The notes under the pieces are model-generated. The model was not told the DNA's origin. It ran no database searches and worked only from the letters and a program-made list of their open reading frames with translations. The position numbers and the translations under genes were made by a program. Shown piece after piece: positions 1-7,624 of a stretch of 11,391 bases of DNA. The stretch comes from Ignavibacteriales bacterium. GTDB taxonomy: Bacteria > Bacteroidota > Ignavibacteria > UBA10030. How positions within the stretch are numbered: the first letter of the stretch is position 1; each line of letters begins with the position of its first letter. The DNA lies in assembly GCA_016218005.1 (NCBI GenBank), contig JACRFF010000117.1, positions 1-11,391 of the forward strand, given 5' to 3'.

Positions 1-29
1 CGCGGTTGAAGAGGTCATCCTCAGCCGCG
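1..29 (-). terminator. Possible terminator hairpin, cut by window edge
   Basis: CGCGG at 1-5 pairs with CCGCG at 25-29, and the pairing continues inward over four more positions (one G-T) before a bulge and a small loop. It lies 24 bp beyond the stop of the minus-strand outer-membrane protein gene, where a terminator would be expected. The T-run that would decide the matter lies outside the window, so this is tentative. Confidence 0.25.
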
Positions 30-52
30 ATTGGTTCTGACCGAACGTGCCG

Positions 53-1474
53 TTAGATTCGGATGCGCAAGCCCGCGCCAAGTTGAAACATCTGAAACTT
101 TTCCGGGCTGAACAGCATGCCGAAGTTTTCCACCGACACATCCAACGCAAGCACCCACACATCCAAGCCAAAGCCAAATGCCCACCGCGGCACATCGCCG
201 CCGCCGAATGCAAAACCGGTACGCAATGGAAGCAACGGAATGATCCGCCACTCCGCTCCAAGCGATACGCGCGGCTTCGTCGTGTTGCCCATCGACTCGT
301 TGAGGCCTTGGGTGTAATCCGCCGCAAGAAGCACTTTGCCGGGGAACCATTTGAGGAACGGCACCAACTCCGACTGCATCGACACACCCACACGTATCCT
401 CGTCGGCAAATCGGTAGAGAACGGCTGACCCGGATGTTCTTCGCCTTTAATCGCGTCCTTGAGACTGTCGGTGCCGGATGTGTTGAACGGGTTGTCAATG
501 CCCACAGAGCCGCGGCCGGAGGTTTCGACAATGTTTTTCGTCCAATCAATCTTGCCAATGTCCGTAACGCTTGCGGCAACCCGGATACCGTAATCCAACT
601 CGGATGAAAGACCGAAGTCAATGCCGGTTCCGGTCCCCGCCGGCTCCGGCAATCCGTCGGAACTGGATTTCTTGCTCTCGTCAAACAGGTCAATGCCCGA
701 GCGTCGCAACAAGAAGTTGAAGTTGCCGACAAGTTTGGGATACGTAGAACCGCGGGCAGGATCCAATGCTGGCGTAAGCGTCGTTCCGAAGGAAGACTTA
801 TAGAGCGGTGTTTCAAGCACGCCGTACCCTTGTATCAACTTCACGGAGAACCCAGCATAGAGATCTTTGAACACCCACAGGGAAAGCGGGATTTCCCGCG
901 CATACGAAAAATTGTATTCCTGATACAACCACGCGCTAAAACCGGTACCGTCAAAATTGTAGAGAATGGTCTCTTCCGGCAACCCGAACATCACGACTCG
1001 GAAAAAATCCTTGTTCAACGTCGGAATGAAGCCAAAGTGTTCGGTCACCGCAAACCCCAGCGTGCCGATCTTTCCGAGTTGCAGCCACAGAGAAATGGGA
1101 GTCGTCTCAATCTCAAATCGCGTCTGCGCCAGATCGGGCAAGATCGACATAATGGTGTTCTTGTCATCGTCCGTTAGATATTTTGCCGTGCGTTCGCCAT
1201 TGGGACCGGGAACGCCGGTGAAGTAGTTCTTGTAAATATCGTAGCTGAACAACTCCGTGCTCACGCGAAAACTCGTGGGCGCCAAACCAAACGCCAAGAA
1301 ACCACGGTCAGGAATTGCAAGGTTGGCGGGATTGATGCCGAACGCTTCGATGCTGCGCGATGTTGCCACAGCCGTGCGAGCCATAGCGCTGCCACGGATA
1401 TTGGGGTCGCCAGCCGACGCAACAATGGCAACTGAAAAGAGCAGGAGGTGAACAAATAGGATTCTTGTTTTCAT
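53..1474 (-). CDS. Predicted outer-membrane beta-barrel protein (DUF5723/PorV-PorQ-like)
   Basis: A 473-residue exported protein of unknown specific role. Residues 1-21 form a classical signal peptide: a KTR start, a hydrophobic core and a cleavage-compatible Ala-Ser-Ala before Gly22. The early GINPANLA motif (46-53) resembles the Asn-Pro-Ala segment near the N-terminus of FadL-, PorV- and DUF5723-type barrels. The rest alternates polar and hydrophobic residues with many aromatics and glycines, and it ends in a beta-strand-like GAGLRIRI, as outer-membrane barrels do. The ATG at 1474 follows an AGGGGGA Shine-Dalgarno, and the gene starts 14 bp after the upstream lipoprotein gene, so the two are probably one operon and may act together in the envelope. 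I infer the family from these features; DUF5723 is my best guess and I cannot name a substrate. Confidence 0.75.
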   Translation of the reverse strand: MKTRILFVHLLLFSVAIVASAGDPNIRGSAMARTAVATSRSIEAFGINPANLAIPDRGFLAFGLAPTSFRVSTELFSYDIYKNYFTGVPGPNGERTAKYLTDDDKNTIMSILPDLAQTRFEIETTPISLWLQLGKIGTLGFAVTEHFGFIPTLNKDFFRVVMFGLPEETILYNFDGTGFSAWLYQEYNFSYAREIPLSLWVFKDLYAGFSVKLIQGYGVLETPLYKSSFGTTLTPALDPARGSTYPKLVGNFNFLLRRSGIDLFDESKKSSSDGLPEPAGTGTGIDFGLSSELDYGIRVAASVTDIGKIDWTKNIVETSGRGSVGIDNPFNTSGTDSLKDAIKGEEHPGQPFSTDLPTRIRVGVSMQSELVPFLKWFPGKVLLAADYTQGLNESMGNTTKPRVSLGAEWRIIPLLPLRTGFAFGGGDVPRWAFGFGLDVWVLALDVSVENFGMLFSPEKFQMFQLGAGLRIRI

Positions 1475-1488
1475 GGTCGTCGTCCCCC

Positions 1489-3645
1489 TTACGGCTTATT
1501 CACTGTATAGATGAGGCTTGCCGACATCCGCGTCCGCAAGTAATCCGTCTGCCGCAACTTCACTGTCTTCGCATTATTATCCGACGACGTTATGATGCCG
1601 ATCTGGAAGTAGAGCGAATCCGCAAGGTTGAACAACTCGGCGTCATTCAACTTGAGCGTTGAATCTCTCTTCCTCATAAAATCCGACAGCTGGAAGGCAA
1701 AGCTCGAATAGCGTGGACTTGTGGTGTTACCATTGGCGTCCACCTGCGCCGGCAGAATGAAAAGCGAATCTCCCGTGGTAGGCAGTGTCAGTAACGTTCG
1801 ATAGGAACTGCTGGGTGTCAGCTTTCCTCTGAGTTGCGCACGGAACACAAGTTGCAACGGTATCCCGTTTTCCAATTCGAGATTGATCTTGCCGCTCTTA
1901 ACAGACTTTGCGAGATCCTGGAAATTCCCTTTGGGCAATGAGATCGAATCCCTTGCGCTCCCGTTGACAATACCGATCTTGAGCGGGAAGTAGACATTGA
2001 CCCGCGTGTACAGTTTGGTCGAATCATAGATGGTGGATGACCCAAACGCAGGATTGATCATTGCCGATCCGCGAATGTAGAACGTATCGGGAAAATTCGG
2101 GACAAACTTCGACAGGAACTGATTCAGCCCTTGTGAATTTCCTAACTGAATGCGGGTAAATGCAAAGTTGCCGACGTTGGGATACAGCGTTGTGTCAGCG
2201 CCTTGACCAAGAGGAGCGGGTAAGGTAAGCGAATCCTTCGCCCCGGTTTTCCGGTTGACGGCAACCAGACGCATGTTGTATTTCACCGGATAGCCGCCGG
2301 TCATTCCCAAGTCGACAGCGATGCGAACAGAATCGAACGTGAATTGACCTTGGAATCTTGAAGATGCATCGCCGAGATTCGCTCCGCTGGCGCCTGATGC
2401 AATAACAAGCGGCGTCGGTTTGATTTTCCCCGTCACGGATTTGATGACAAACGGCTGCTGCGGCAGAAACTCGGCCTTGACAAAGTCATTCAGAGTGACC
2501 GATGCTTTTGCCGTACCAGAATTGATTGTGTAAATGCTGGCGGAGAAACGCATGGTCGTGCCCTTGCTGGCACTTGTGCCGTTGATGATCTGAATCGTGT
2601 CCATTCTGACCGGCACGATGAGAGCTGTCTTGGGGGAAATTGCCCGGTCGACGGTAAACGTATCCTTCACAGCCGTGCTCACGAAATTGCTGAACTTCAA
2701 CCTCACGCCCACGTTGATGCCAAGGTTGTTCGTGACCTTCGCTTGAAAAAGCCCCCCCTTAAACGTTCCGCTGACCACATTGACTGAGTCATCAACCGTG
2801 ATCGACGAATCGGTGAAGGAGGCAACCGGTTGGCTTGGAATTACTGCTGAGGCGCTATCCGCAACAAGGCTTGTTGTTGAGAAGCCAAATGAAAGTCCGG
2901 CGGTTGATTGGATCGTAAATGGCCCCGTGCGTGTAACAGTAGAGAATCCTAAAGCTCCTGTTCGGAGTGCGCCGCGAAGAAACTTTCCGGCAAGGTCAAC
3001 CTGAACTGTCTTTGACTTGAGTGAGTCAACCAAACCGATATTGAACGATGCAATCACCGATGTGTCTACTGGCGCGGTAGTTTTGTTGTTCTTCAATACC
3101 AACGGCTGAGTGAAATTGACCTGTAACGGCAGGTTGTTTGTAATCGAAAGCGTTAGCGTTCCAGAAAAGATTTGCACGAAATCAAATTGGGTCGATTGGT
3201 CAATTGTTGTTGATGGCAATGTGACCGAACTTCCTGGGAAAGGTACTCCGGAAGGGACTGTTATAGCTGTAAGTCCCAATTGTGTAAGTGTTACTTGCTG
3301 ATTGGTCGATGCGAGTCCGGGCACCGAAAACCGCCCCAGCGTTACTTGGTTGCTTGTGGGCGATGCTTGCGCCTTCAACGTGTCGATGCCGGAAGGAACG
3401 CCTGCCTGAATGTCGTCAAAATAATAACTATTGTCGGCAGCCGAGACCTTGACTCGGGACGTGTCTTTCGTGAACATATCATAGACCGTCCGCTTAATAT
3501 CGGCCAGTGGAATGCTGAGCTTGATGTCGGACGAGGGAGCGATGAAACTCTCCGGACTCTCAATGCACTGCCACGCAAGAAACATACTGGGCGCCAGCAG
3601 CAATGCGATGAGTACCTTTCGACGAACAGCCGAAATCTTTTTCAT
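1489..3645 (-). CDS. Large beta-rich putative lipoprotein, function unknown
   Basis: A 718-residue protein starting MKKISAVRRK, then a hydrophobic stretch (11-24) and Cys27, which fits a lipoprotein signal peptide. The box is odd: Ala-Trp-Gln-Cys, with Gln rather than Gly, Ala or Ser at -1. After residue 35 the protein is rich in Thr, Ser, Val and Leu, with no catalytic motif that I recognise, and looks like a chain of beta-sandwich domains. Three similar stretches at 161-180, 297-317 and 584-604 share a pattern of Gly, alternating hydrophobics, Asn, then (Pro)Leu-x-Val/Leu. The ATG at 3645 is preferred over an upstream in-frame TTG at 3669 because the Lys/Arg-rich signal peptide begins there, with AAAGG about 8 bp ahead. 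It is the first gene of an operon with the outer-membrane protein, which suggests a shared surface or envelope task. Confidence 0.72.
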   Translation of the reverse strand: MKKISAVRRKVLIALLLAPSMFLAWQCIESPESFIAPSSDIKLSIPLADIKRTVYDMFTKDTSRVKVSAADNSYYFDDIQAGVPSGIDTLKAQASPTSNQVTLGRFSVPGLASTNQQVTLTQLGLTAITVPSGVPFPGSSVTLPSTTIDQSTQFDFVQIFSGTLTLSITNNLPLQVNFTQPLVLKNNKTTAPVDTSVIASFNIGLVDSLKSKTVQVDLAGKFLRGALRTGALGFSTVTRTGPFTIQSTAGLSFGFSTTSLVADSASAVIPSQPVASFTDSSITVDDSVNVVSGTFKGGLFQAKVTNNLGINVGVRLKFSNFVSTAVKDTFTVDRAISPKTALIVPVRMDTIQIINGTSASKGTTMRFSASIYTINSGTAKASVTLNDFVKAEFLPQQPFVIKSVTGKIKPTPLVIASGASGANLGDASSRFQGQFTFDSVRIAVDLGMTGGYPVKYNMRLVAVNRKTGAKDSLTLPAPLGQGADTTLYPNVGNFAFTRIQLGNSQGLNQFLSKFVPNFPDTFYIRGSAMINPAFGSSTIYDSTKLYTRVNVYFPLKIGIVNGSARDSISLPKGNFQDLAKSVKSGKINLELENGIPLQLVFRAQLRGKLTPSSSYRTLLTLPTTGDSLFILPAQVDANGNTTSPRYSSFAFQLSDFMRKRDSTLKLNDAELFNLADSLYFQIGIITSSDNNAKTVKLRQTDYLRTRMSASLIYTVNKP

Positions 3646-3699
3646 CGTGAACCTTTGGGTAATGTTCAATGACCTCTTGAGTTCTGTTGAAGCGCTGGC

Positions 3700-3728
3700 A
3701 ATATAGCCACCCCCCTTGCTATTGTCAA
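3700..3728 (-). promoter_or_regulatory. Promoter of the lipoprotein/OM-protein operon
   Basis: Read on the minus strand, TTGACA (3723-3728) is followed after exactly 17 bp by TATATT (3700-3705). This is nearly the sigma70 consensus. The predicted transcript start, near 3693, leaves a leader of about 48 nt before the ATG at 3645. The spacer contains a run of six G. The box sits between the upstream operon's terminator and this gene, as expected. Confidence 0.7.
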
Positions 3729-3764
3729 GAATGCGCGGCTTTAACGTGCTTCACCTCACAAGCA

Positions 3765-3797
3765 AAAAAACCGGCAAGGAACCCTCGTCGGCTTTTT
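3765..3797 (-). terminator. Rho-independent terminator of the TPR/DUF3467 operon (possibly bidirectional)
   Basis: Fifteen bases at 3765-3779 face fifteen at 3783-3797 across a 3-nt loop, with two mismatches and one G-T pair. The core is CCGGC/GTCGG. On the minus strand the hairpin ends in a run of seven T (3770-3764), a strong intrinsic terminator. On the plus strand it ends in five T, so it could work both ways. It lies after DUF3467 and before the lipoprotein promoter. Confidence 0.7.
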
Positions 3798-3811
3798 CCT
3801 CACTATGGTGT

Positions 3812-3952
3812 TTAGATTTATCCCGTTAGAAAATGAGGCTGTCTAAAAAGAAGCAGAATGACAACTTGAACTTTTTGGTCACCCTCATTCCAAATCTTAC
3901 GAACACGGGGTCTAATACCCCGCGTGTGAGTTTTCTAACGGGATTTATCTAA
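3812..3952. repeat. MITE-like palindrome-ended element, 141 bp
   Basis: The ends are imperfect inverted repeats. The 14 bp at 3820-3833 (ATCCCGTTAGAAAA) is perfectly complementary to 3931-3944. After a 2-bp mismatch, six more bases (3812-3817) pair with 3947-3952, so both ends read TTAGAT outward-in. Inside, next to the left arm, is GAGGCTGTCTAAAAAG, a string that looks like transposon-end or dispersed-repeat sequence. Near the right arm is a hairpin (3903-3927: GGGGT/ACCCC core, 5-nt loop, 2-nt bulge). There is no coding capacity and no clear target-site duplication. The right arm includes the stop codon of the DUF3467 gene. Its non-coding nature and paired ends are seen; calling it mobile is inference. 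Confidence 0.5.
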
Positions 3953-4275
3953 TGGATTCTGCCTTCGCTCGGCGGCGGCTGAAAACCGAACATCTGTCCA
4001 CCGCCAATTTCTCCGACAAGTTTGATCTCGCCAAACTTTTTTTCGTACTTGTCGATGTTATCTTTCAACGCATTCATCAACATCTTGGTGTGTTGCGGCG
4101 TCATGATGATGCGCGCGTGTACTTTGGCTTTGGGAACTCCGGGCAGTACTCGCGTAAAGTCGATGACGAATTCCGCCGGCGAGTGTGTGATGATGGCCAG
4201 ATTCGAGTAAATCCCTTCCGCCTCTTTCTCACCCAGTTCCACATTGATTTGCTGCTGCTGAACTTGCTCACTCAT
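3949..4275 (-). CDS. DUF3467 family protein
   Basis: A 108-residue soluble protein with no signal peptide or membrane segment. After a Gln-rich start (MSEQVQQQQ), the sequence from about residue 10 to 90 matches my memory of DUF3467 proteins, small proteins common in Bacteroidota and relatives: GIYSNLAIITHSPAEFVIDF, then an R(I/V)IMTPQHTK-like stretch and a Lys-rich helix. The end is Gly/Pro-rich. Biochemical function is unknown. The ATG at 4275 has a good AAAGGAG Shine-Dalgarno lying inside the end of the upstream TPR gene, whose stop is 2 bp away, so expression is coupled to it. An upstream in-frame extension to 4374 would lie inside the TPR gene and is not supported. The stop codon falls within the right arm of the MITE-like element, so the last residues or stop may come from that insertion. 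Confidence 0.85.
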   Translation of the reverse strand: MSEQVQQQQINVELGEKEAEGIYSNLAIITHSPAEFVIDFTRVLPGVPKAKVHARIIMTPQHTKMLMNALKDNIDKYEKKFGEIKLVGEIGGGQMFGFQPPPSEGRIH

Positions 4276-4277
4276 GG

Positions 4278-5663
4278 TTAGTCTCCTTTTCGAATCTTGT
4301 CGGCTCGATTCAATGCTTTGAGCGCTTTGTCCGACATGCCAAGACGCGCATAGATAGTGCCGAGCGTTTCCCACACCTGCGCATCGTCTTTCTTTGTCTC
4401 TGCAACCGTTTCAAGATAAGGCAGGGCTTGTTGGAACTTCTCCTTGTACGTCGGCGGCGGATCTTGACCCTTATCCTGTGCAGTATGAAGTATATCTACC
4501 CCCCAGTTATAGTAGGTGGCACCGACCTCGAACGCGGCGTCTGTATATGCCGGATCAATTTCGATTGCCTTCTTGAATTCGTCAATAGCGGGTTGGAAAT
4601 CGTTGTCGGTGCGGTACAAGACTCCCAGCAGGTAATGATTTCTTTTTTCGCCCGGTTCATTCGCTACCGCCTGCTTGAAGGTTGTAATTGCTTCCTTGAT
4701 CTTGTTCGATTCCACGTACGCTTGGAGAAGGAGCGTAAGAATTTCGTTGTCTTTTGCATCCTCATTCTTTGCCACTTCAAGCGCCTCCACGGACTTGCCG
4801 AATTCCACCAGCGCCAATTTCATTTGGGTCGAGTCTATGCTTGGTTTGTAGGGCCTCGAAAACGTCGTCGCAGCAACAACATCGTTTTCAAGAGAAACGG
4901 TAAGGTTGAAGTTCTTGTATGCCCAGTCCTCTTTCTTGGCGTCCCTCGGTCCTTTCTTGACATTATCCGGCGCACCGAGATTGTGCATCACATCCACTTT
5001 CTTCATCCCTTTTTGAACGCTTGCGACGCTCTTCATTTCCCGCAACGGCGTAGCATTGTCGGTCTCGAACTTTGAACGCAACTCAACTCCACGCTGGAGA
5101 TAAATGCGGCCAATACGTTTGAGAGCGTCTGCATCCTTGCCGCGATCCCATGCTTGACGGTAAGCATTCAACGCGCCCTCCAGATCCCCCTTGTTGCTGT
5201 ATGCATATCCTAAGTAACGGTAGCTCAACGACGTATCCGGCCAAGCCGCAATGGCTTTCTGAAATTCACCAATGGCCTTATCATAGTACGCATGCGAGGA
5301 ATCACCGGATGCCTTGTCCATCAAACCAACGGCATTGTTCAAGTGCGAACCCCATTTGTTAAAACGAGTCTGCTTGATATCCCTCGAGTGCTTGTTGTCG
5401 ATCTTCAATGCGGAATCGAAAGCAAGATTCATTCCCAGATAGTCGCTATTCTCGGCTTTCAAACTGCCCAACATGTACCACGCCTCTTCGTTGCTCGGAT
5501 TTTTTTGCACCTCTTGTTCGAGCAGCCGAATGGCTTCTTTATAGTTCTTTTGTTGGATGTAGACTTTTGCTCCGGTGAATTCCGGCGAGCCGCACTGGTA
5601 TCCTTGGAAGACCAGCGACGCAAGAAGAGCGGCAGTGAGCCAAACAAGAAAATGGCGATTCAT
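4278..5663 (-). CDS. TPR lipoprotein with embedded BamE/SmpA-OmlA-like segment
   Basis: A 461-residue exported protein. Residues 1-23 are a hydrophobic signal ending in Gly-Tyr-Gln-Cys24, a lipobox-like site with an unusual Gln at -1. TPR-type helical repeats are visible at roughly 26-59, 60-91, 123-142 and 145-174, then again at 307-336, 341-372 and 427-457, with typical A-Y-G/A-P spacing. Between the two TPR blocks, residues 212-268 read as a separate small domain (VQKGMKKVDVMHNLGAPDNV, then DWAYKNFNLTVSLENDVVAA). This matches the pattern of the BamE/SmpA-OmlA fold: a KGM-x(3)-V-x(3)-LG-x-PD helix pair followed by strands. It suggests a periplasm-facing scaffold at the outer membrane. The ATG at 5663 has AGAAGGA about 7 bp upstream. 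It is first in an operon with DUF3467. Confidence 0.8.
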   Translation of the reverse strand: MNRHFLVWLTAALLASLVFQGYQCGSPEFTGAKVYIQQKNYKEAIRLLEQEVQKNPSNEEAWYMLGSLKAENSDYLGMNLAFDSALKIDNKHSRDIKQTRFNKWGSHLNNAVGLMDKASGDSSHAYYDKAIGEFQKAIAAWPDTSLSYRYLGYAYSNKGDLEGALNAYRQAWDRGKDADALKRIGRIYLQRGVELRSKFETDNATPLREMKSVASVQKGMKKVDVMHNLGAPDNVKKGPRDAKKEDWAYKNFNLTVSLENDVVAATTFSRPYKPSIDSTQMKLALVEFGKSVEALEVAKNEDAKDNEILTLLLQAYVESNKIKEAITTFKQAVANEPGEKRNHYLLGVLYRTDNDFQPAIDEFKKAIEIDPAYTDAAFEVGATYYNWGVDILHTAQDKGQDPPPTYKEKFQQALPYLETVAETKKDDAQVWETLGTIYARLGMSDKALKALNRADKIRKGD

Positions 5664-5812
5664 GAAAGTTCCTTCTGTGCTCTATTCGTGGTGGGACATA
5701 TAATTTTGCGAAAAAATATACCAAACCGTATCCCGATAAGCAAGATGAAACCAATGGCAACGCGCACGGCATTTTGTTTTTCAATCCAATAATACATAGA
5801 TTGATTCAGCAT
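5660..5812 (-). CDS. Candidate small membrane ORF upstream of the TPR gene
   Basis: An open frame of 50 codons from ATG 5812 (or 45 from ATG 5797) encodes one strongly hydrophobic segment (VAIGFILLIGIRFGIFF) with a following Arg-Lys. Its TGA stop overlaps the TPR gene start as ATGA (5663-5660), a layout typical of translational coupling. Against it: no Shine-Dalgarno is seen before either ATG, the likely TPR promoter lies inside it, and the frame continues open upstream, antisense to the HIT gene. Not recognised; it may be non-coding. Confidence 0.25.
   Translation of the reverse strand: MLNQSMYYWIEKQNAVRVAIGFILLIGIRFGIFFRKIICPTTNRAQKELS
5715..5743 (-). promoter_or_regulatory. Probable promoter of the TPR/DUF3467 operon
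   Basis: On the minus strand TTGCTT (5738-5743) precedes TATATT (5715-5720) by exactly 17 bp. The -10 box is a good match and the -35 box is weaker. The start of transcription would be near 5708, giving a leader of about 45 nt, much like the leader of the neighbouring lipoprotein operon. Confidence 0.5.
5774..5802 (+). promoter_or_regulatory. Weak candidate promoter for HIT-icd
   Basis: TTGTTT (5774-5779) and TAGATT (5797-5802) are 17 bp apart, 32 bp before the HIT start codon. Each box matches the sigma70 consensus only partly. It is the best plus-strand candidate in this divergent spacer, which also holds a 6-bp palindrome with a 5-nt gap (5800-5816) where transcription would start. Confidence 0.3.
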
Positions 5813-5833
5813 CAATGCAGCGTTTGAGCACTC

Positions 5834-6253
5834 ATGAGTGACTGTCTCTTTTGCAGGATTCTCGCTAAGGAACTCCCTGCCGAAATCCTCTACGAAAACG
5901 AACACGCCGTAGCTGTTCTCGATATCAATCCAATCCACTTCGGCCACGCGCTCATTGTTCCCAGAGCACACTGTAAGGATTTTCTGGAACTCCCCAAAGA
6001 ATCCTTCCACAACATACTCGATGCGGCACAGATTGTCGCTAAAGCGCTCGTTCAGTCATTTCATCTGCAGGGATACAATCTCTTCACCAACAACGGCCGC
6101 ATTGCCGGACAATCGGTGTTTCACTTTCATTTGCACATTACGCCGCGTTATGCCAATGACAATATTCAGTTCGTGCTGAAACTCAAGCAATATCCCGACG
6201 GTGAGCTGCATCGCACCGCCGCGCTCATCAAACAGAACATCACTACCAGTTGA
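5834..6253 (+). CDS. HIT-family (Hint-like) nucleotide hydrolase/transferase
   Basis: A 139-residue soluble protein, a normal length for the histidine-triad family. These enzymes act on nucleoside phosphoramidates or related nucleotide esters, with the middle triad histidine as nucleophile. The signature is GQSVFHFHLHITPR (93-105), placing the triad at His97, His99 and His101. The N-terminal CLFC (Cys4, Cys7) with later histidines fits the structural zinc site of bacterial Hint proteins, and HFGHALIVPRAH (35-46) is the usual first strand-loop. The physiological substrate cannot be read from sequence. The ATG at 5834 has no clear Shine-Dalgarno and lies inside a perfect 12-bp palindrome (5829-5840). 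The gene is 18 bp upstream of icd and probably co-transcribed with it; no functional link is implied. Confidence 0.92.
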   Translation: MSDCLFCRILAKELPAEILYENEHAVAVLDINPIHFGHALIVPRAHCKDFLELPKESFHNILDAAQIVAKALVQSFHLQGYNLFTNNGRIAGQSVFHFHLHITPRYANDNIQFVLKLKQYPDGELHRTAALIKQNITTS

Positions 6254-6271
6254 ACAGGAGGCCAATCTATC

Positions 6272-7600
6272 ATGGCTCAGTACGTAAAGTTAGTTCCGCC
6301 GAAAGAAGGACAAAAAATTTCGACCGCGAACGGCAAGCTCAGCGTTCCGGACAACCCCATTCTTCCGTTCATTGATGGCGACGGAACCGGACCTGACATT
6401 TGGCGCGCCTCAAAGCGCGTCTTTGATTCGGCCGTGCAAAAAGCGTACGGCGGAAAAAAGAATATCGTTTGGTTTGAAGTTTACGCGGGCCAGAAGGCTA
6501 ACGACGTGTACGGACCGAACACGTGGCTGCACGACGATACACTGGCCGCCTTCAACGAATATCTCGTCGGCATCAAAGGCCCGCTGACAACGCCCGTCGG
6601 CGGCGGGATCCGTTCGCTGAACGTTGCGCTGCGGCAAATGCTGGACTTGTATGTTTGCTTGCGGCCGGTGCAATGGTTCACGGGCGTGCCGTCGCCGGTG
6701 AAGCATCCGGAAAAAGTCAATATGGTCATCTTCCGCGAGAACACGGAAGATATCTACGCCGGAATCGAATACAAAAGCGGCTCACCCGATGCGCAGAAAG
6801 TGCTCGACTTCCTCGCGAAGGAATTCCCAAAACATTTCGAGAAGATACGCTTCGGCACAAAAGAAAAGTCGGCAGACTTTTGGAAACTCGTTGGCAACGC
6901 GAACTTCCCCACCGACGTGATGGTGGGCATCGGCATCAAGCCGATCAGCTATTCCGGATCCGTTCGCTTGATCCACAGCGCCATCAGCTACGCGATCAAG
7001 TACAAGCGAAAGAGCGTTACGCTGGTGCACAAAGGGAACATTATGAAGTTCACCGAAGGGGCCTTCCGCGATTGGGGCTACCACGTGGCGAAGGAATACT
7101 TCGGTGCAACTGAAATCGATGGCGGACCGTGGTGCCGAATTCCCGATGGCAAGCCGGGGGCCGGCATCGTCATCAAGGATGCGATTGCGGACATTACATT
7201 GCAACAAGTGCTGACACGACCGGAGGAGTTTGACGTCATCGCCACTCCAAATCTCAACGGCGATTATCTGTCCGATGCGCTCGCGGCACAGGTTGGCGGC
7301 ATCGGCATCGCTCCGGGAGGCAACATCAACTATATTACCGGCCACGCGATCTTCGAAGCCACGCACGGCACGGCGCCCAAGTACGCCAATCTCGACAAAG
7401 TGAATCCCGGTTCTATGGTGCTGAGCGGCGAGATGATGTTCCGCTACATGGGGTGGACTGAGGCCGCCGACTTGATTCTGAAAGGACTCAACGGCGCCAT
7501 TGCCTCCAAGACCGTTACGTACGACTTCGCGCGGCTGATGGAGGGAGCGAAAGAAGTAAAGTGCTCGGAATTTGGCGACGCAATTATCAAACATATGTAG
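6272..7600 (+). CDS. icd: Isocitrate dehydrogenase, NADP-dependent
   Basis: The TCA-cycle enzyme converting isocitrate plus NADP+ to 2-oxoglutarate, CO2 and NADPH. The 442-residue protein aligns with E. coli Icd (416) nearly throughout. By comparison with E. coli, Ser115 lies in [13 protein letters not shown] (the phosphorylation-site serine), the substrate arginines are Arg121, Arg131 and Arg155, the catalytic pair is Tyr162 and Lys254, and metal ligands are Asp307, Asp331 and Asp335. NADP preference is supported by HGTAPKY (Lys370-Tyr371) and by Tyr417 and Arg421. About 25 extra residues around 190-216 (rich in Lys, Phe, Trp) have no counterpart in E. coli; homologues from other phyla also carry inserts here. 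This is the homodimeric type, not the monomeric type. The start has a textbook AGGAGG 10 bp upstream. The gene follows HIT and ends in a strong hairpin. Confidence 0.97.
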   Translation: MAQYVKLVPPKEGQKISTANGKLSVPDNPILPFIDGDGTGPDIWRASKRVFDSAVQKAYGGKKNIVWFEVYAGQKANDVYGPNTWLHDDTLAAFNEYLVGIKGPLTTPVGGGIRSLNVALRQMLDLYVCLRPVQWFTGVPSPVKHPEKVNMVIFRENTEDIYAGIEYKSGSPDAQKVLDFLAKEFPKHFEKIRFGTKEKSADFWKLVGNANFPTDVMVGIGIKPISYSGSVRLIHSAISYAIKYKRKSVTLVHKGNIMKFTEGAFRDWGYHVAKEYFGATEIDGGPWCRIPDGKPGAGIVIKDAIADITLQQVLTRPEEFDVIATPNLNGDYLSDALAAQVGGIGIAPGGNINYITGHAIFEATHGTAPKYANLDKVNPGSMVLSGEMMFRYMGWTEAADLILKGLNGAIASKTVTYDFARLMEGAKEVKCSEFGDAIIKHM

Positions 7601-7624
7601 ACTCTCCAACCTTCGTAGGAGTTA

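Noticed and set aside
35..48. Short inverted repeat GTTC/GAAC near the left edge
   Set aside because: Only 4 bp of pairing, no better than chance.
47..607. 186-codon plus-strand frame opposite the outer-membrane protein gene
   Set aside because: The minus-strand gene has a signal peptide, ribosome-binding site and operon context; this frame has none.
2752..2758. Seven-C run (seven G on the coding strand) in the lipoprotein gene as a phase-variation tract
   Set aside because: Too short to be a convincing contingency locus, and the frame is intact.
3645..3669. Upstream TTG start for the large lipoprotein
   Set aside because: It would add eight residues before a complete Lys/Arg-rich signal peptide; the ATG at 3645 has its own AAAGG.
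6782..7609. Long minus-strand frame (275 codons) opposite icd
   Set aside because: It is antisense to highly conserved Icd sequence; the protein is low in recognisable motifs, and this is a shadow frame.
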